A DNA stretch of 64,000 bases from NCBI GenBank assembly GCA_947625555.1, contig CANQOT010000001.1, forward strand, positions 1-64,000, in the 5' to 3' direction. Numbering within the stretch: the stretch's first letter is position 1; each line of letters begins with the position of its first letter. Origin of the DNA: an uncultured Clostridia bacterium (GTDB lineage: Bacteria > Bacillota > Clostridia > Christensenellales > Borkfalkiaceae). This document shows positions 55,391-64,000 of this stretch, piece by piece. A model generated the notes under the pieces. That model was not told the origin of the DNA. It did not search any database and saw only the letters and a list, made by a program, of their open reading frames with translations. The position numbers and the translations under genes were made by a program.

Positions 55391-55545
55391 CCGCGGGGTG
55401 ACAGGAAGGCGGGTATTCTCCCGCAGACCCAACGCGCCGCGCAAGGAATAAGGCGCGTTTCGGCGGCGATACCCTTTCTTCCGCATTCACGGGGATCTCC
55501 TGCCATCCCTCCCGCGGAGTACTCTTGTTCGGCCGCTCCTCTTTT
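55391..55545 (-). ncRNA. Lysine riboswitch (L-box)
   Basis: Minus strand AAGAGGAGCGG...AACAAGAGTACTCCGC-GGGAGGGATGGCAGGAGATCCCCGTGAATGCGGAAGAAAGGG...CGCCGAA...GTTGGGTCTGC...CTGTCACC resembles the L-box core; immediately upstream of asd. Confidence 0.82.
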
Positions 55546-55689
55546 TAGCAAAATCGATTTTACCATAGGCTATCGGAAAAATCAATCAATTTTGCCTTAT
55601 TTTTCATTGAAAAAATTTCGCGCATGTGTTATAATGACGAATAGGGCGGTGTCGCCGCCCGAAATTCGGCACATTCGCGGAGTTGAACT

Positions 55690-56973
55690 ATGGCAGAAAA
55701 ACGCAGGGGTGCGGTATCGCGCTGGCTGGAAGGGAAGGAATACGAGGGCGATATCGTCCGCACCGTTCCCCCGACGGGGCGCATCCGCCTGTTTTGGGAT
55801 ACATTCAAGGGCAGATTCGGTCGGCTCATCTTGGTCAATTTCCTGATGATCCTCTTCTTCCTGCCCCTGATCGCCGTACTCTTCTACCGCGTCATGAGCA
55901 TCGGCGGGCAGCAGACGTTGGGCCCGTGGGGCTCGGGTCTCGGCGTGGGCTATCCCATCGTGCCCGACGTGACGGGGGTCTACGAGCTCATGATCCTCCG
56001 CTCCGATCTCATCTTCTTTGCCCTCCTCATTCCCTGCCTTCTCATCGGCGGCATCGGCCTCGCGGGAGGGGCATACCTTACGCGCAACCTCATCCGCACC
56101 GAGGGCATCTTCATCTTCAAAGATTTTCTCCGCGGGATCAAGCGGGGATTTTGGAGCGTTTTCGAGGCCGCGTTCATTTTCAGCCTCATCCTGTTTTTGG
56201 CGCGCTATACGGGCAATCTCGCCGATTACTATGTCGCAAGAAGCCTTCCCATGTCGGGCTGGCTTATCGCCTCCAAGGTGATCGGCTATCTCCTCGTCGC
56301 GCTCTTTTCCGTCATCTGCCTTTGGATGATCGGCCTCGGGACGAGCTATAAACTCGGCCCGTGGGCGCTCTTCAAGAACGCCTTCGTGTTGTCCTTCGGC
56401 ACCTTCCCGCAGACGGTGCTCTTCGCGGCCCTTGCCGTATGGCCCGTCTTTCTCGTCATCTTCACTTCGGGGTTCTGGTCGCTCCTCGGCATCTTTTTGT
56501 TCATTCTCTTCGGCTTCTCGTATGCCTGCCTCGTGTGGATGGACTATGCCGATTGGGCGTTCGATAAGTTCGTGAGCCCGCCCGCCGTACCCACCCCCAA
56601 GGAGGAGGCGAAGGCGGCCGCACGCGATGTTACCGAGGCCCGCGAGGATGTCCAGCGGCTCATCTTCTCGCACGGGAAGTCCGACCTTGCCTCCCGTCCG
56701 CTCCGTCCCATCGACGACGGCGCGGGGATCTACCGCCTGCCCGAGAAGTTCTCCCGCGACGACCTCAAAAAACTCAACGACAGCAAGGCGAACATGCAGC
56801 GCGAGATCGACGAATATGTCGAAGCGCACAAAAACGATCCCCAATATGTGGAATACAACCGCCTCTTCGAGGAGCGCGAGCGCGCCTTGCAGGAAGCGCA
56901 AAAGGCCAAGGATAAGAAGAACAAGAAGAAGTCGCCCAAGCCGCCCAAACTTCTCACGGGCGGAAAGAAGTGA
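55690..56973 (+). CDS. Multi-pass membrane protein, DUF624/YesL-like
   Basis: Several TM segments with charged C-terminal tail; family tentative. Confidence 0.75.
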   Translation: MAEKRRGAVSRWLEGKEYEGDIVRTVPPTGRIRLFWDTFKGRFGRLILVNFLMILFFLPLIAVLFYRVMSIGGQQTLGPWGSGLGVGYPIVPDVTGVYELMILRSDLIFFALLIPCLLIGGIGLAGGAYLTRNLIRTEGIFIFKDFLRGIKRGFWSVFEAAFIFSLILFLARYTGNLADYYVARSLPMSGWLIASKVIGYLLVALFSVICLWMIGLGTSYKLGPWALFKNAFVLSFGTFPQTVLFAALAVWPVFLVIFTSGFWSLLGIFLFILFGFSYACLVWMDYADWAFDKFVSPPAVPTPKEEAKAAARDVTEAREDVQRLIFSHGKSDLASRPLRPIDDGAGIYRLPEKFSRDDLKKLNDSKANMQREIDEYVEAHKNDPQYVEYNRLFEERERALQEAQKAKDKKNKKKSPKPPKLLTGGKK

Positions 56974-57716
56974 TGGGGGCAGACGCGATGTCGCACGCCT
57001 ACGACTTTCTTGCCGATTGGTTCGAGATCCTGAATGACGACTGCGACTATCCCCAATGGTCGCAGTATTTTATTGAGGGGCTTTCCCGTCTCGGCGCGGG
57101 GAAGAAGGGCATGGAGCTCGGTTGCGGGAGCGGCGCTTTTTCGCGCGCGCTCGCAAGGGCGGGCTACGAGATGACGGGGGCCGACCTCTCCCTTCCCATG
57201 CTTACGAAGGGGAAGGCGCTCGCGGCGGAAGAGGGGCTCCGCATCCGCTTCTTGCAGGCCGACGCCCGCACGGTCCGTTCGATAGAAAAGTTCGACTTCA
57301 TCCTCTCGCCCAACGACTGTTATAATTATATGCCGCCATCCGCGCTCGTGTCCGCCTTCCGCCATGCCGCGGCCTGCCTCAAAAAGGGCGGGATCTTTTG
57401 GTTCGACGTGAGTTCCCCGTGCAAGCTGCGCAACAAAGTTGCAAATAATATGTTCGCCGACGACCGCGACGACGTGACCTACCTCTGCTTTTCTGCGCTT
57501 TCGGACGATCGCGTGGACCTCGACGTGACCCTGTTCGTCAAAGAACGGAACGGCGCCTATTCCCGCTTCGACGAAAAGCATACGCAATATATCCACGAAG
57601 AGGGCGACATTTTGGCGGCCCTCGTGCAGGCGGGCTTTACCGTCGAGAGGGTCGAAGGGCACCTCGGCGAGGACAAAGAGGGCTCCGACAGGTGGAATTT
57701 CATATGCAGAAGATAA
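56973..57716 (+). CDS. Class I SAM-dependent methyltransferase
   Basis: MELGCGSGAFSRALARAGYEMTGADLS SAM-binding motif; FDFILSPNDCYNY. Confidence 0.88.
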   Translation: MGADAMSHAYDFLADWFEILNDDCDYPQWSQYFIEGLSRLGAGKKGMELGCGSGAFSRALARAGYEMTGADLSLPMLTKGKALAAEEGLRIRFLQADARTVRSIEKFDFILSPNDCYNYMPPSALVSAFRHAAACLKKGGIFWFDVSSPCKLRNKVANNMFADDRDDVTYLCFSALSDDRVDLDVTLFVKERNGAYSRFDEKHTQYIHEEGDILAALVQAGFTVERVEGHLGEDKEGSDRWNFICRR

Positions 57717-58591
57717 GCTATATCTTAAAAACGCTCATATTCGGCGGGGAGGTCTCCCTCGCCGTTTGCGATACGACGGCGCTCGTGCGCGAAGCCATCC
57801 GCCGTCATCACCTCTCGCCCGTCGCCGCGGCGGCATTGGGGCGTACCATGTCCGCGACGGCCTACCTTTGCAGTTGGTTGAAGGACGAGGAAAGTTCGCT
57901 CTCCGTCACCGTCGCAGGGGACGGCGCGGGCGGCAAGATCTGCGTTGCGGGGGACGGCGCGCTGCACCTTCGCGGCTTTGCGGAGCGTCCCGAAGTCTCC
58001 CTTCCCCCGAGAGCGGACGGCAAGCTCGACGTAGGGGGCTTTGTCGGCCGTTGCGGGACGCTCACCGTCATCCGCGACGACGGGGAAGGCATTCCCTTCG
58101 TTGGGACGAGCGAGCTCGTCTCGGGCGAGATCGCAGAGGATATTTCCGCCTACTTTCTCACGAGCGAACAGCGTCCCACGGCGGTCGCGCTCGGGGTGAA
58201 GATCGCACCGGACGGCGATTGCATCGCGGCGGGCGGGGTCTTTTTACAGCCTCTCCCGGGGGCCTCGGAAGAGGCTATCGCGCGCGCCGAGGAGGCCATA
58301 GCGGGCTTTTCGCGCATCTCCTCGCGCATCGAGGAAGAGGGGGCCGAACGCATCGTAGCATCCTTTTCGCCCGAGACGGACGCAGAAAGGCGGGAGATCT
58401 TTTTCCGCTGCCACTGTTCGCGGGAGCGCATTTCCTCCGTCATTGCCTCGCTCGGCAAGCAAGAGGCGGAGAATATCATAAGGGAGCAGGGCAAGATCTC
58501 GGTCTATTGCCACTACTGCAACACGACGTACGATTTCACCGGGGAAGAGGTCGCAGCGATCTTTTCCGAAGAGGGGAAACATGAAGGATAA
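57704..58591 (+). CDS. hslO: Hsp33 redox-regulated chaperone
   Basis: Hsp33 fold sequence with C-terminal RCHCSRERI...VYCHYCNTTYDF zinc-binding cysteines. Confidence 0.93.
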   Translation: MQKISYILKTLIFGGEVSLAVCDTTALVREAIRRHHLSPVAAAALGRTMSATAYLCSWLKDEESSLSVTVAGDGAGGKICVAGDGALHLRGFAERPEVSLPPRADGKLDVGGFVGRCGTLTVIRDDGEGIPFVGTSELVSGEIAEDISAYFLTSEQRPTAVALGVKIAPDGDCIAAGGVFLQPLPGASEEAIARAEEAIAGFSRISSRIEEEGAERIVASFSPETDAERREIFFRCHCSRERISSVIASLGKQEAENIIREQGKISVYCHYCNTTYDFTGEEVAAIFSEEGKHEG

Positions 58592-60236
58592 CGTGAGACG
58601 GCTGCAATTTGACGACGAATTTCTCCTCGAAAGCGCGGAGAAGCGCTTCGACGAGGGGGATTATTTCGGCGCGCTCAAAATGCTCAATAAGCGCGAGGAG
58701 ATGAACGATCCTCTCGCCGACGCCTATGCGGTCTACGCCGACATCTACGAGGCACTCGAGCTCTGGTCGCTCGCCGCCGACGCATGGTTCCGCTTCCTCG
58801 ATACCTGCAACGAGGCCGATTTTTCCGAGGGCTACGAGGGGCTCGCCATTTGCTTCATGAATATGGGCAACGAGCTGCAATCGGGCATCTACTATCACCG
58901 CGCCCTCACGACGGACGGGCTCTCCGAGGACGATCTCGACGAACTCTTCGAGCCCCGCGAGGAGCGGCCCCGCCTCCGCCTCGTCCATTCGGCGGGGGAA
59001 CCTGCCGCCGATCCCGAGGCCATTGCCGAGGGGCTGGCGCTTCTGCGCGTCGGCGAGCTCGAACAGGCAAAGAACGCCTTTTCGGAGGTGGAAGAGGAGA
59101 GCGCCGACTACCCCTCCGCGCAGGGGCTCGCAGCGATGTGTTCCCTCATGCTCGGCGACGAGAAGGGGGCCGAGGAGGCCTGTAAGGAGCTCGTCGCGAA
59201 ATTCCCCGAAAACGTGCAGGTCCTCACGACCTATTGCGCCGTTCTCGGCGCGCAGGAGAGGCCCGAAGAGGCGAGGGAGATCGCGCGGCGGCTCTCCCAA
59301 GTGGATGCCACCTCGACGGACGACCTCTACCGCGTCGCCACGGCCCTCTGCGAGACGGGCCTCGACGAGCTCGCGAAGGAGAAGCTCGAACTCCTCAAAA
59401 AGCGCCTTCCCTACGACGAGAACGTCCTGTGGTTCCATGCGGTCGCTTCCTTCCGCGTCGGCGATGTCGACGCCGCGATCGCCTCGTTGGAGCTCCTCAC
59501 CCTCCTCTTCCCGCGAAAGGCCGTTGCGCTCCGCTATCTCGAAAATATGCGCCGCGTCCGCGACGGGGAAGGGGAAGTCAAGATCAACTATTTTTACCGT
59601 CTGCCCGAGGATCAGTACAGGGGCGTCGCGTCTTTCTTTTTGAAGGCGAACGCCCTCGACGCGAAGGAGGGGGAAGAACTTGCCAAGGGCGAAACGTTCA
59701 AAGAGAATTTCCGCCTCGCCTTCGACGAGATGGAGGGGCGCGACGACAAGTTGCAGATGCTCGCCTCGAAGGTGGCCGTCCGCTTCCGCGCCGACGCCCT
59801 CATCCGCGACGTCCTCCTCAACTGCGACGGCGACGAGATCGTCAAATTCTCCATCTTGCACGACCTCGTCTGCCGCAACGAGGATAATTCCTTCGGCACC
59901 GTCATCTGTAATCTCTATAAGGAATTTTTCATGCACGAGATCGAGATCGGCAAAAGGAAGGGCGGGGCGTTCATGCAGGCCTTTGCCGACGTCTATTCCA
60001 AGTACGCCCTTCTCGGCGAGGAATACGAGCGCAAGATCTGCGCGGCGGGGGAGGACCTCTACTACGCCCTCTCCGAAGCGGGCGCATGGGAGCTCTTCGA
60101 CGAACGGAACGCTCTCGCCGCCGCCATCTACCGCGAGGCGCGCATGCGCAAGGGCGAGCGCTCCTTTGCGGAGGTGTGCAAGCTGTTTGATGCGGATCGC
60201 GTCACCGCCGAGCACATTCTCAACTATATGATGTAG
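58581..60236 (+). CDS. TPR-like repeat protein of unknown function
   Basis: 551-aa helical repeat-like ORF overlapping hslO stop. Confidence 0.75.
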   Translation: MKDNVRRLQFDDEFLLESAEKRFDEGDYFGALKMLNKREEMNDPLADAYAVYADIYEALELWSLAADAWFRFLDTCNEADFSEGYEGLAICFMNMGNELQSGIYYHRALTTDGLSEDDLDELFEPREERPRLRLVHSAGEPAADPEAIAEGLALLRVGELEQAKNAFSEVEEESADYPSAQGLAAMCSLMLGDEKGAEEACKELVAKFPENVQVLTTYCAVLGAQERPEEAREIARRLSQVDATSTDDLYRVATALCETGLDELAKEKLELLKKRLPYDENVLWFHAVASFRVGDVDAAIASLELLTLLFPRKAVALRYLENMRRVRDGEGEVKINYFYRLPEDQYRGVASFFLKANALDAKEGEELAKGETFKENFRLAFDEMEGRDDKLQMLASKVAVRFRADALIRDVLLNCDGDEIVKFSILHDLVCRNEDNSFGTVICNLYKEFFMHEIEIGKRKGGAFMQAFADVYSKYALLGEEYERKICAAGEDLYYALSEAGAWELFDERNALAAAIYREARMRKGERSFAEVCKLFDADRVTAEHILNYMM

Positions 60237-60243
60237 GAGCATT

Positions 60244-61092
60244 ATGGGAAAACTCATTGATTTCGACGGCCTCTTCGAGGAAAAACTTACCGAATATATG
60301 AGGCGCATGCGCGGCAAATATACCGAGGAGCAGTGGGAGGAGATCATTCCCAAGCTCTACCGCGAGTTCGGCGATACTTATATCCCGCGCGCGAAAAATA
60401 CGCCCAAGGGATACTATGCCGCTATGGCGGACGGGGAGCTCATCGACCTACTCATCCGCCACGAGGAAGAGGGGGTACCCGTCTCCGACTATCTTTGCCG
60501 CGAGCTCGAGTCCCGCCCCGCGGCGGTGCTCTTGCCCCTCCTCTTTCGCAGCGAGCCCGCCCTCGTGACGCTCGCCGTCAATCTGCTCGGCCCGAACGAG
60601 GCGGCCTTTTCGGCCTATTTCGACCTGCTCGAAAGGGAGGGGACGTCGGAGGACGTCGCCGAGGCCGTCTGCGAAAAGCTCAAAGAGCATGCGGACGCCG
60701 CAAAGGAGAGGGCTCTCGCCCTTTGGAAGAGGGACGTGCGCACCGAACTCATGCTCGAGATCCTCTCCCGCGTGAAGGAGCGTTCCGACGAGGTATTCTC
60801 CATCCTTCTTGCGGCATTCAGGGAGAGCGGCGAAGAGATGCCCGTGCGCGCGGGCTATCTTGCAAGCTACGGCGATCCCCGCGCCCTCGACGCCCTCCTT
60901 TCCGTCATCGACAGGGAAGATATCAACTATCTCGAATACCGCGAACTCAAATACGCCATCGAAGCGCTCGGCGGGGAGTACGACCGCCCGCGCGACTTCT
61001 CGGAAGATCCCTACTATTTACAGCTCGAAAATTACCTGCGCGCGTCCCCCGAGGGCGACCCCGATCCTGCCATAACGCCGCAAAAGAAGTAG
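60244..61092 (+). CDS. HEAT-like repeat protein of unknown function
   Basis: 282-aa ORF 7 nt after the TPR gene; helical, DPRALDALLSVID unit. Confidence 0.7.
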   Translation: MGKLIDFDGLFEEKLTEYMRRMRGKYTEEQWEEIIPKLYREFGDTYIPRAKNTPKGYYAAMADGELIDLLIRHEEEGVPVSDYLCRELESRPAAVLLPLLFRSEPALVTLAVNLLGPNEAAFSAYFDLLEREGTSEDVAEAVCEKLKEHADAAKERALALWKRDVRTELMLEILSRVKERSDEVFSILLAAFRESGEEMPVRAGYLASYGDPRALDALLSVIDREDINYLEYRELKYAIEALGGEYDRPRDFSEDPYYLQLENYLRASPEGDPDPAITPQKK

Positions 61093-61097
61093 ATATC

Positions 61098-61128
61098 TCC
61101 CGCCGCAAAGTGACTGCGGCGGGATTTT
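61098..61128 (+). terminator. Intrinsic terminator
   Basis: TCCCGCCGCA-aagtgac-TGCGGCGGGA-tttt. Confidence 0.7.
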
Positions 61129-61189
61129 CAGTCATATCCGCGCCTTCGCCGTCATATCGTAACATAGCAAGAATTATGCGGAGGCGATT

Positions 61190-62656
61190 ATGAAATCATT
61201 CGGTGTTTACGAGGACGTGGCAGAGCGTACGGGCGGAGATATCTTTATCGGCGTAGTGGGTCCCGTGCGCACGGGCAAATCCACGTTCATCAAGAGGTTT
61301 ATGGAAGAGCTCGTGCTGCCGGGGATCGACGGCGCGAAGAAGCAGCGTTCCATCGACGAGCTCCCGCAATCGGCGGCGGGCAAGACGGTCATGACGACCG
61401 AGCCCAAATTCGTGCCTGAACAGGCGGCGGAGATCGCGGTGAAGGGGGCGGTCGCCCGCGTGCGCCTCATCGACTGCGTAGGCTTCCCCGTCGAAGGGGC
61501 GGTGGGCTTCGAGGAGGAGGGCGCTCCCCGCCTCGTCAAGACCCCTTGGAACGATTCGCCCGTGCCCTTCGAAGTTGCTGCCGAGGAGGGGACGCGCCGC
61601 GTCTGCCATGACCATTCCACCATCGCCATACTCGTGACGACGGACGGCTCGGTGACGGGCATTCCCCGCGCTTCGTACGAGGCGGCGGAGCAGAAGGCGT
61701 TCGACGAGCTCAAAGCCTCGCAAAAGCCCTTCGTCATTTTGCTCAACTGTAAGGACCCTGCGGCGTCGGAGGACCTGCGCGCCGCCCTCGAAGAGAAATA
61801 TGCGACGCCCGTCATCGCGGCCAACGCCGAAGAGATGGACGCCGAACAGGCCGCGGCGGTGCTCGAACGCATTCTCTATGAGTTCCCCGTCGTCTCCATC
61901 GATATCGATATCCCCGATTGGATGCGCATGCTCGACGCCGATACGCCCATCATTACCGAACTTCTGGAAGGCGTGCGCGACGTTGCGCCCAAGATCTGCA
62001 AGATGAGCGATTGCGCCCTCCTCGACACCCTGTTTTCGTCGAGCGGGAAGCTCGCCCCGCCCGTCTCCGTCCGCCTCGACGCCGCCACGGGCACTGCGCA
62101 GTGCAAGGTGGAAGCGCGCGAAGGCGTGTTCTTCGAGGTGCTCGGCGAGCAGTGCGGCGAGGACCTCTCCGACGAGGCCACCCTCATGAACTATGTGCTC
62201 ACCCTCGCCGAGGCGAAGCGGGTGTACGAGCGGGTGGGCAAGGCCTTCTGCGATGCGCAGGAATACGGCTACGGCATCGTCCCGCCCGAAGAGGTGGAGA
62301 TGAACCTCTCCGAGCCCCATCTCGTGAAGAAAAACGGCAGGGTGGGGGTGAATTTGCAGGCGGCGGCGCCCAGTTATCACATCATCCGCGTCGACCTTTC
62401 GGGCGAAGTGCGTCCCGCCGTCGGCACCCTCGAACAGAGCGAAGCCTTCGTCAAGAAACTCAACGAGGACCTCGCGGGCGACCCCGAGCGCGCATGGAAC
62501 ACCAGCATGTTCGGAAGGACGCTCAAAGAGATGCTCGGCGAAGAGCTCACCGTCAAGAACCGCTCGATGGGGGAGGCCGTCAGACGCAAGATGCGGCGCA
62601 CGGTCACAAGGATCGTCAACGAGGGGAAGGGCGGCGTCATCTGCATTCTCCTTTGA
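61190..62656 (+). CDS. spoIVA: Stage IV sporulation protein A
   Basis: DIFIGVVGPVRTGKSTFIKRFMEELVLP, LPQSAAGKTVMTTEPKFVP, HDHSTIAILVTTDGSVTGIPR; C-term EGKGGVICILL. Confidence 0.95.
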   Translation: MKSFGVYEDVAERTGGDIFIGVVGPVRTGKSTFIKRFMEELVLPGIDGAKKQRSIDELPQSAAGKTVMTTEPKFVPEQAAEIAVKGAVARVRLIDCVGFPVEGAVGFEEEGAPRLVKTPWNDSPVPFEVAAEEGTRRVCHDHSTIAILVTTDGSVTGIPRASYEAAEQKAFDELKASQKPFVILLNCKDPAASEDLRAALEEKYATPVIAANAEEMDAEQAAAVLERILYEFPVVSIDIDIPDWMRMLDADTPIITELLEGVRDVAPKICKMSDCALLDTLFSSSGKLAPPVSVRLDAATGTAQCKVEAREGVFFEVLGEQCGEDLSDEATLMNYVLTLAEAKRVYERVGKAFCDAQEYGYGIVPPEEVEMNLSEPHLVKKNGRVGVNLQAAAPSYHIIRVDLSGEVRPAVGTLEQSEAFVKKLNEDLAGDPERAWNTSMFGRTLKEMLGEELTVKNRSMGEAVRRKMRRTVTRIVNEGKGGVICILL

Positions 62657-62662
62657 ATTTTT

Positions 62663-62694
62663 GCCCGAACGACACCGTTCGGGCTTATTTTTTG
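62663..62694 (+). terminator. Intrinsic terminator after spoIVA
   Basis: GCCCGAAC-gacacc-GTTCGGGC-ttatttttt. Confidence 0.8.
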
Positions 62695-62713
62695 CAAAAA
62701 ACTTGTTCAGTCC

Positions 62714-62742
62714 TTGACATATTTTCGACTGATGGGTATAAT
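62714..62742 (+). promoter_or_regulatory. Promoter of MscS-family gene
   Basis: TTGACA - 17 nt - TATAAT. Confidence 0.85.
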
Positions 62743-62775
62743 ATGCCATGAAATCATGGAAACGGAGGCATTCTC

Positions 62776-63729
62776 ATGGCAGAAGAAACATCGACACCCA
62801 AAAAAATCAAACGATCCACCATCGTCGGACTCGTATTCCTTGTAATCTTTGCGGCTATCACCGTGCTCGGCTTCGTCTTTCACGACGAGCTCCGTTCGGA
62901 GGACGGCTGGTTCAACACCTACGATACGGGCATAGGATTTTTCAACAGTATCCTGCGCCTCGTCCCGAAGATCGTGACGAGCATCATGATCCTCTTTTTG
63001 ACCCTGCTCGTCCTCTATATCGTTTGCACCGTCATCAAGAAGGTGTTCAAGGGCAATCCGAGAAGGATCACGATCGGCAAGCTCGTGAACAGCATCTTCA
63101 AGGTCGTCGTATGGGTGGTATGCGTCATCGCCATCCTCGCCGCATGGGGCGTGAACGTCGCCGCACTCGTTGCGGGCGCAGGCGTCCTTACCCTCATCAT
63201 CGGGCTCGGCATGCAGAGCCTCATCGCCGACGTCGTCGCGGGCATCTTCCTCGTGTGCGACGGCACCTTGCAGGTGGGGGACATCGTCCAGATCGACGGT
63301 TGGCGCGGCGAAGTGCAGGAGATCGGCATCCGCAACACCAAACTCATCAACGCTTCGGGGGATATCCGCGTCGCGAACAACAGCACCATCAAGGTATTCG
63401 TCAACCAGAGCCGCGTCAATTCCTTCCCGATGGTCACCATCGGCGTGGAATACGGCGAAGATCTCAAACGGGTGGAGAAGGTGTTCGAGGAGAACAGGGC
63501 CGCGATGCGCGCCCGTCTCCCGCTCGCCGTGGACGATCCCCGCTATCTCGGCGTTGATTCCCTCGATGCTTCCAGCGTCAATCTTCTCTTTGCCGTGCAC
63601 TGCAAGGAGGGAGATTTCTTTCAGGTCCAGCGCGATATGAAGCGCGAGCTCAAACTCCTGTTCGACGCGAACCACATCAATATTCCCTTCCCGCAGGTCG
63701 TCATCAATTACAGGGACGCGAAGAATTGA
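62776..63729 (+). CDS. MscS-family mechanosensitive ion channel
   Basis: TM helices then AGAGVLTLIIGLGMQSLIADVVAGIFLVCDGTLQVGDIVQIDGWRGEVQEIGIRNTKLIN. Confidence 0.93.
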   Translation: MAEETSTPKKIKRSTIVGLVFLVIFAAITVLGFVFHDELRSEDGWFNTYDTGIGFFNSILRLVPKIVTSIMILFLTLLVLYIVCTVIKKVFKGNPRRITIGKLVNSIFKVVVWVVCVIAILAAWGVNVAALVAGAGVLTLIIGLGMQSLIADVVAGIFLVCDGTLQVGDIVQIDGWRGEVQEIGIRNTKLINASGDIRVANNSTIKVFVNQSRVNSFPMVTIGVEYGEDLKRVEKVFEENRAAMRARLPLAVDDPRYLGVDSLDASSVNLLFAVHCKEGDFFQVQRDMKRELKLLFDANHINIPFPQVVINYRDAKN

Positions 63730-63760
63730 GGTTCGCAAGATGAAAAATTTCGGCGGGGCG

Positions 63761-63789
63761 TTGACAACTCCGCCCTATTTTTTTATAAT
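63761..63789 (+). promoter_or_regulatory. Promoter of 3' partial gene
   Basis: TTGACA - 17 nt - TATAAT. Confidence 0.8.
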
Positions 63790-63820
63790 GATAACAGATG
63801 CACGCCGCGGGAGGAAGGCA

Positions 63821-64000
63821 ATGGACCTTACGGAAAAATTAAGAGCATGCGGACAGGAACACCTTCTCGATACAGAGGGGCTTTCGGAGGCCGAACGGGA
63901 GGCATATCTTTGCGAACTTGCCGCCCTCGATCTCACGGTGCCCGCTGCCCTGCGGGAGACGAAGGGGGCGCGCGGGCAGATCGGGCCCGCAAAGGGCCTC
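63821..64000 (+). CDS. 5' end of probable UDPGP-family nucleotidyltransferase (truncated by window)
   Basis: RBS GAGGAAGG; MDLTEKLRACGQEHLLDTEGLSEAEREAYLCELAALDL resembles the N-terminus of UDPGP-type pyrophosphorylases. Confidence 0.55.
   Translation, partial: MDLTEKLRACGQEHLLDTEGLSEAEREAYLCELAALDLTVPAALRETKGARGQIGPAKGL

Overview
This 64 kb window is a GC-rich chromosomal segment from a Gram-positive, Clostridia-like bacterium. Taxonomy is inferred from spoIVA, sigma-A type TTGACA-N17-TATAAT promoters, a lysine riboswitch upstream of asd, and MnmE and Hsp33. I saw no phage, IS element, reverse transcriptase or CRISPR array. Housekeeping content: tRNA-Tyr (5' truncated), tRNA-Ser(CGA), tRNA-Thr(GGT), mnmE, a histidine kinase/response regulator pair, aspartate ammonia-lyase, a heterodimeric ABC exporter, M18 aminopeptidase, GH3 glycosidase, asd-dapA-dapB, an operon with hslO, spoIVA, an MscS channel, and the start of a probable UDPGP-family gene. 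Accessory content is cell-surface: a ~4.2k-aa MBG/YDG-type repeat protein with a beta-helix-like N-terminal region, a 4733-aa protein with about 13 repeats of a ~205-aa unit plus InlB-like repeats, and two proteins with His/Cys-rich modules. One of the latter is interrupted by a TGA inside a 132-bp tandem repeat and ends in a DUF6273/C-type-lectin-like, DGR-target-like domain. The signals most worth following are: (1) TGTCAT/ATGACA operator-like repeats with exact 22-bp spacing at the giant-gene promoter, with a related palindrome at the lipoprotein-gene promoter; (2) G8 tracts in the lipoprotein promoter spacer and in a giant surface CDS; (3) the TGA-interrupted repeat gene; (4) AATTGTTAG direct repeats between the response regulator and the divergent giant gene; (5) families of intergenic palindromic modules with fixed flanks and stems that differ but still pair; (6) a domain-permuted GH3 enzyme. 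All calls come from reading the sequence by eye; no searches were run.
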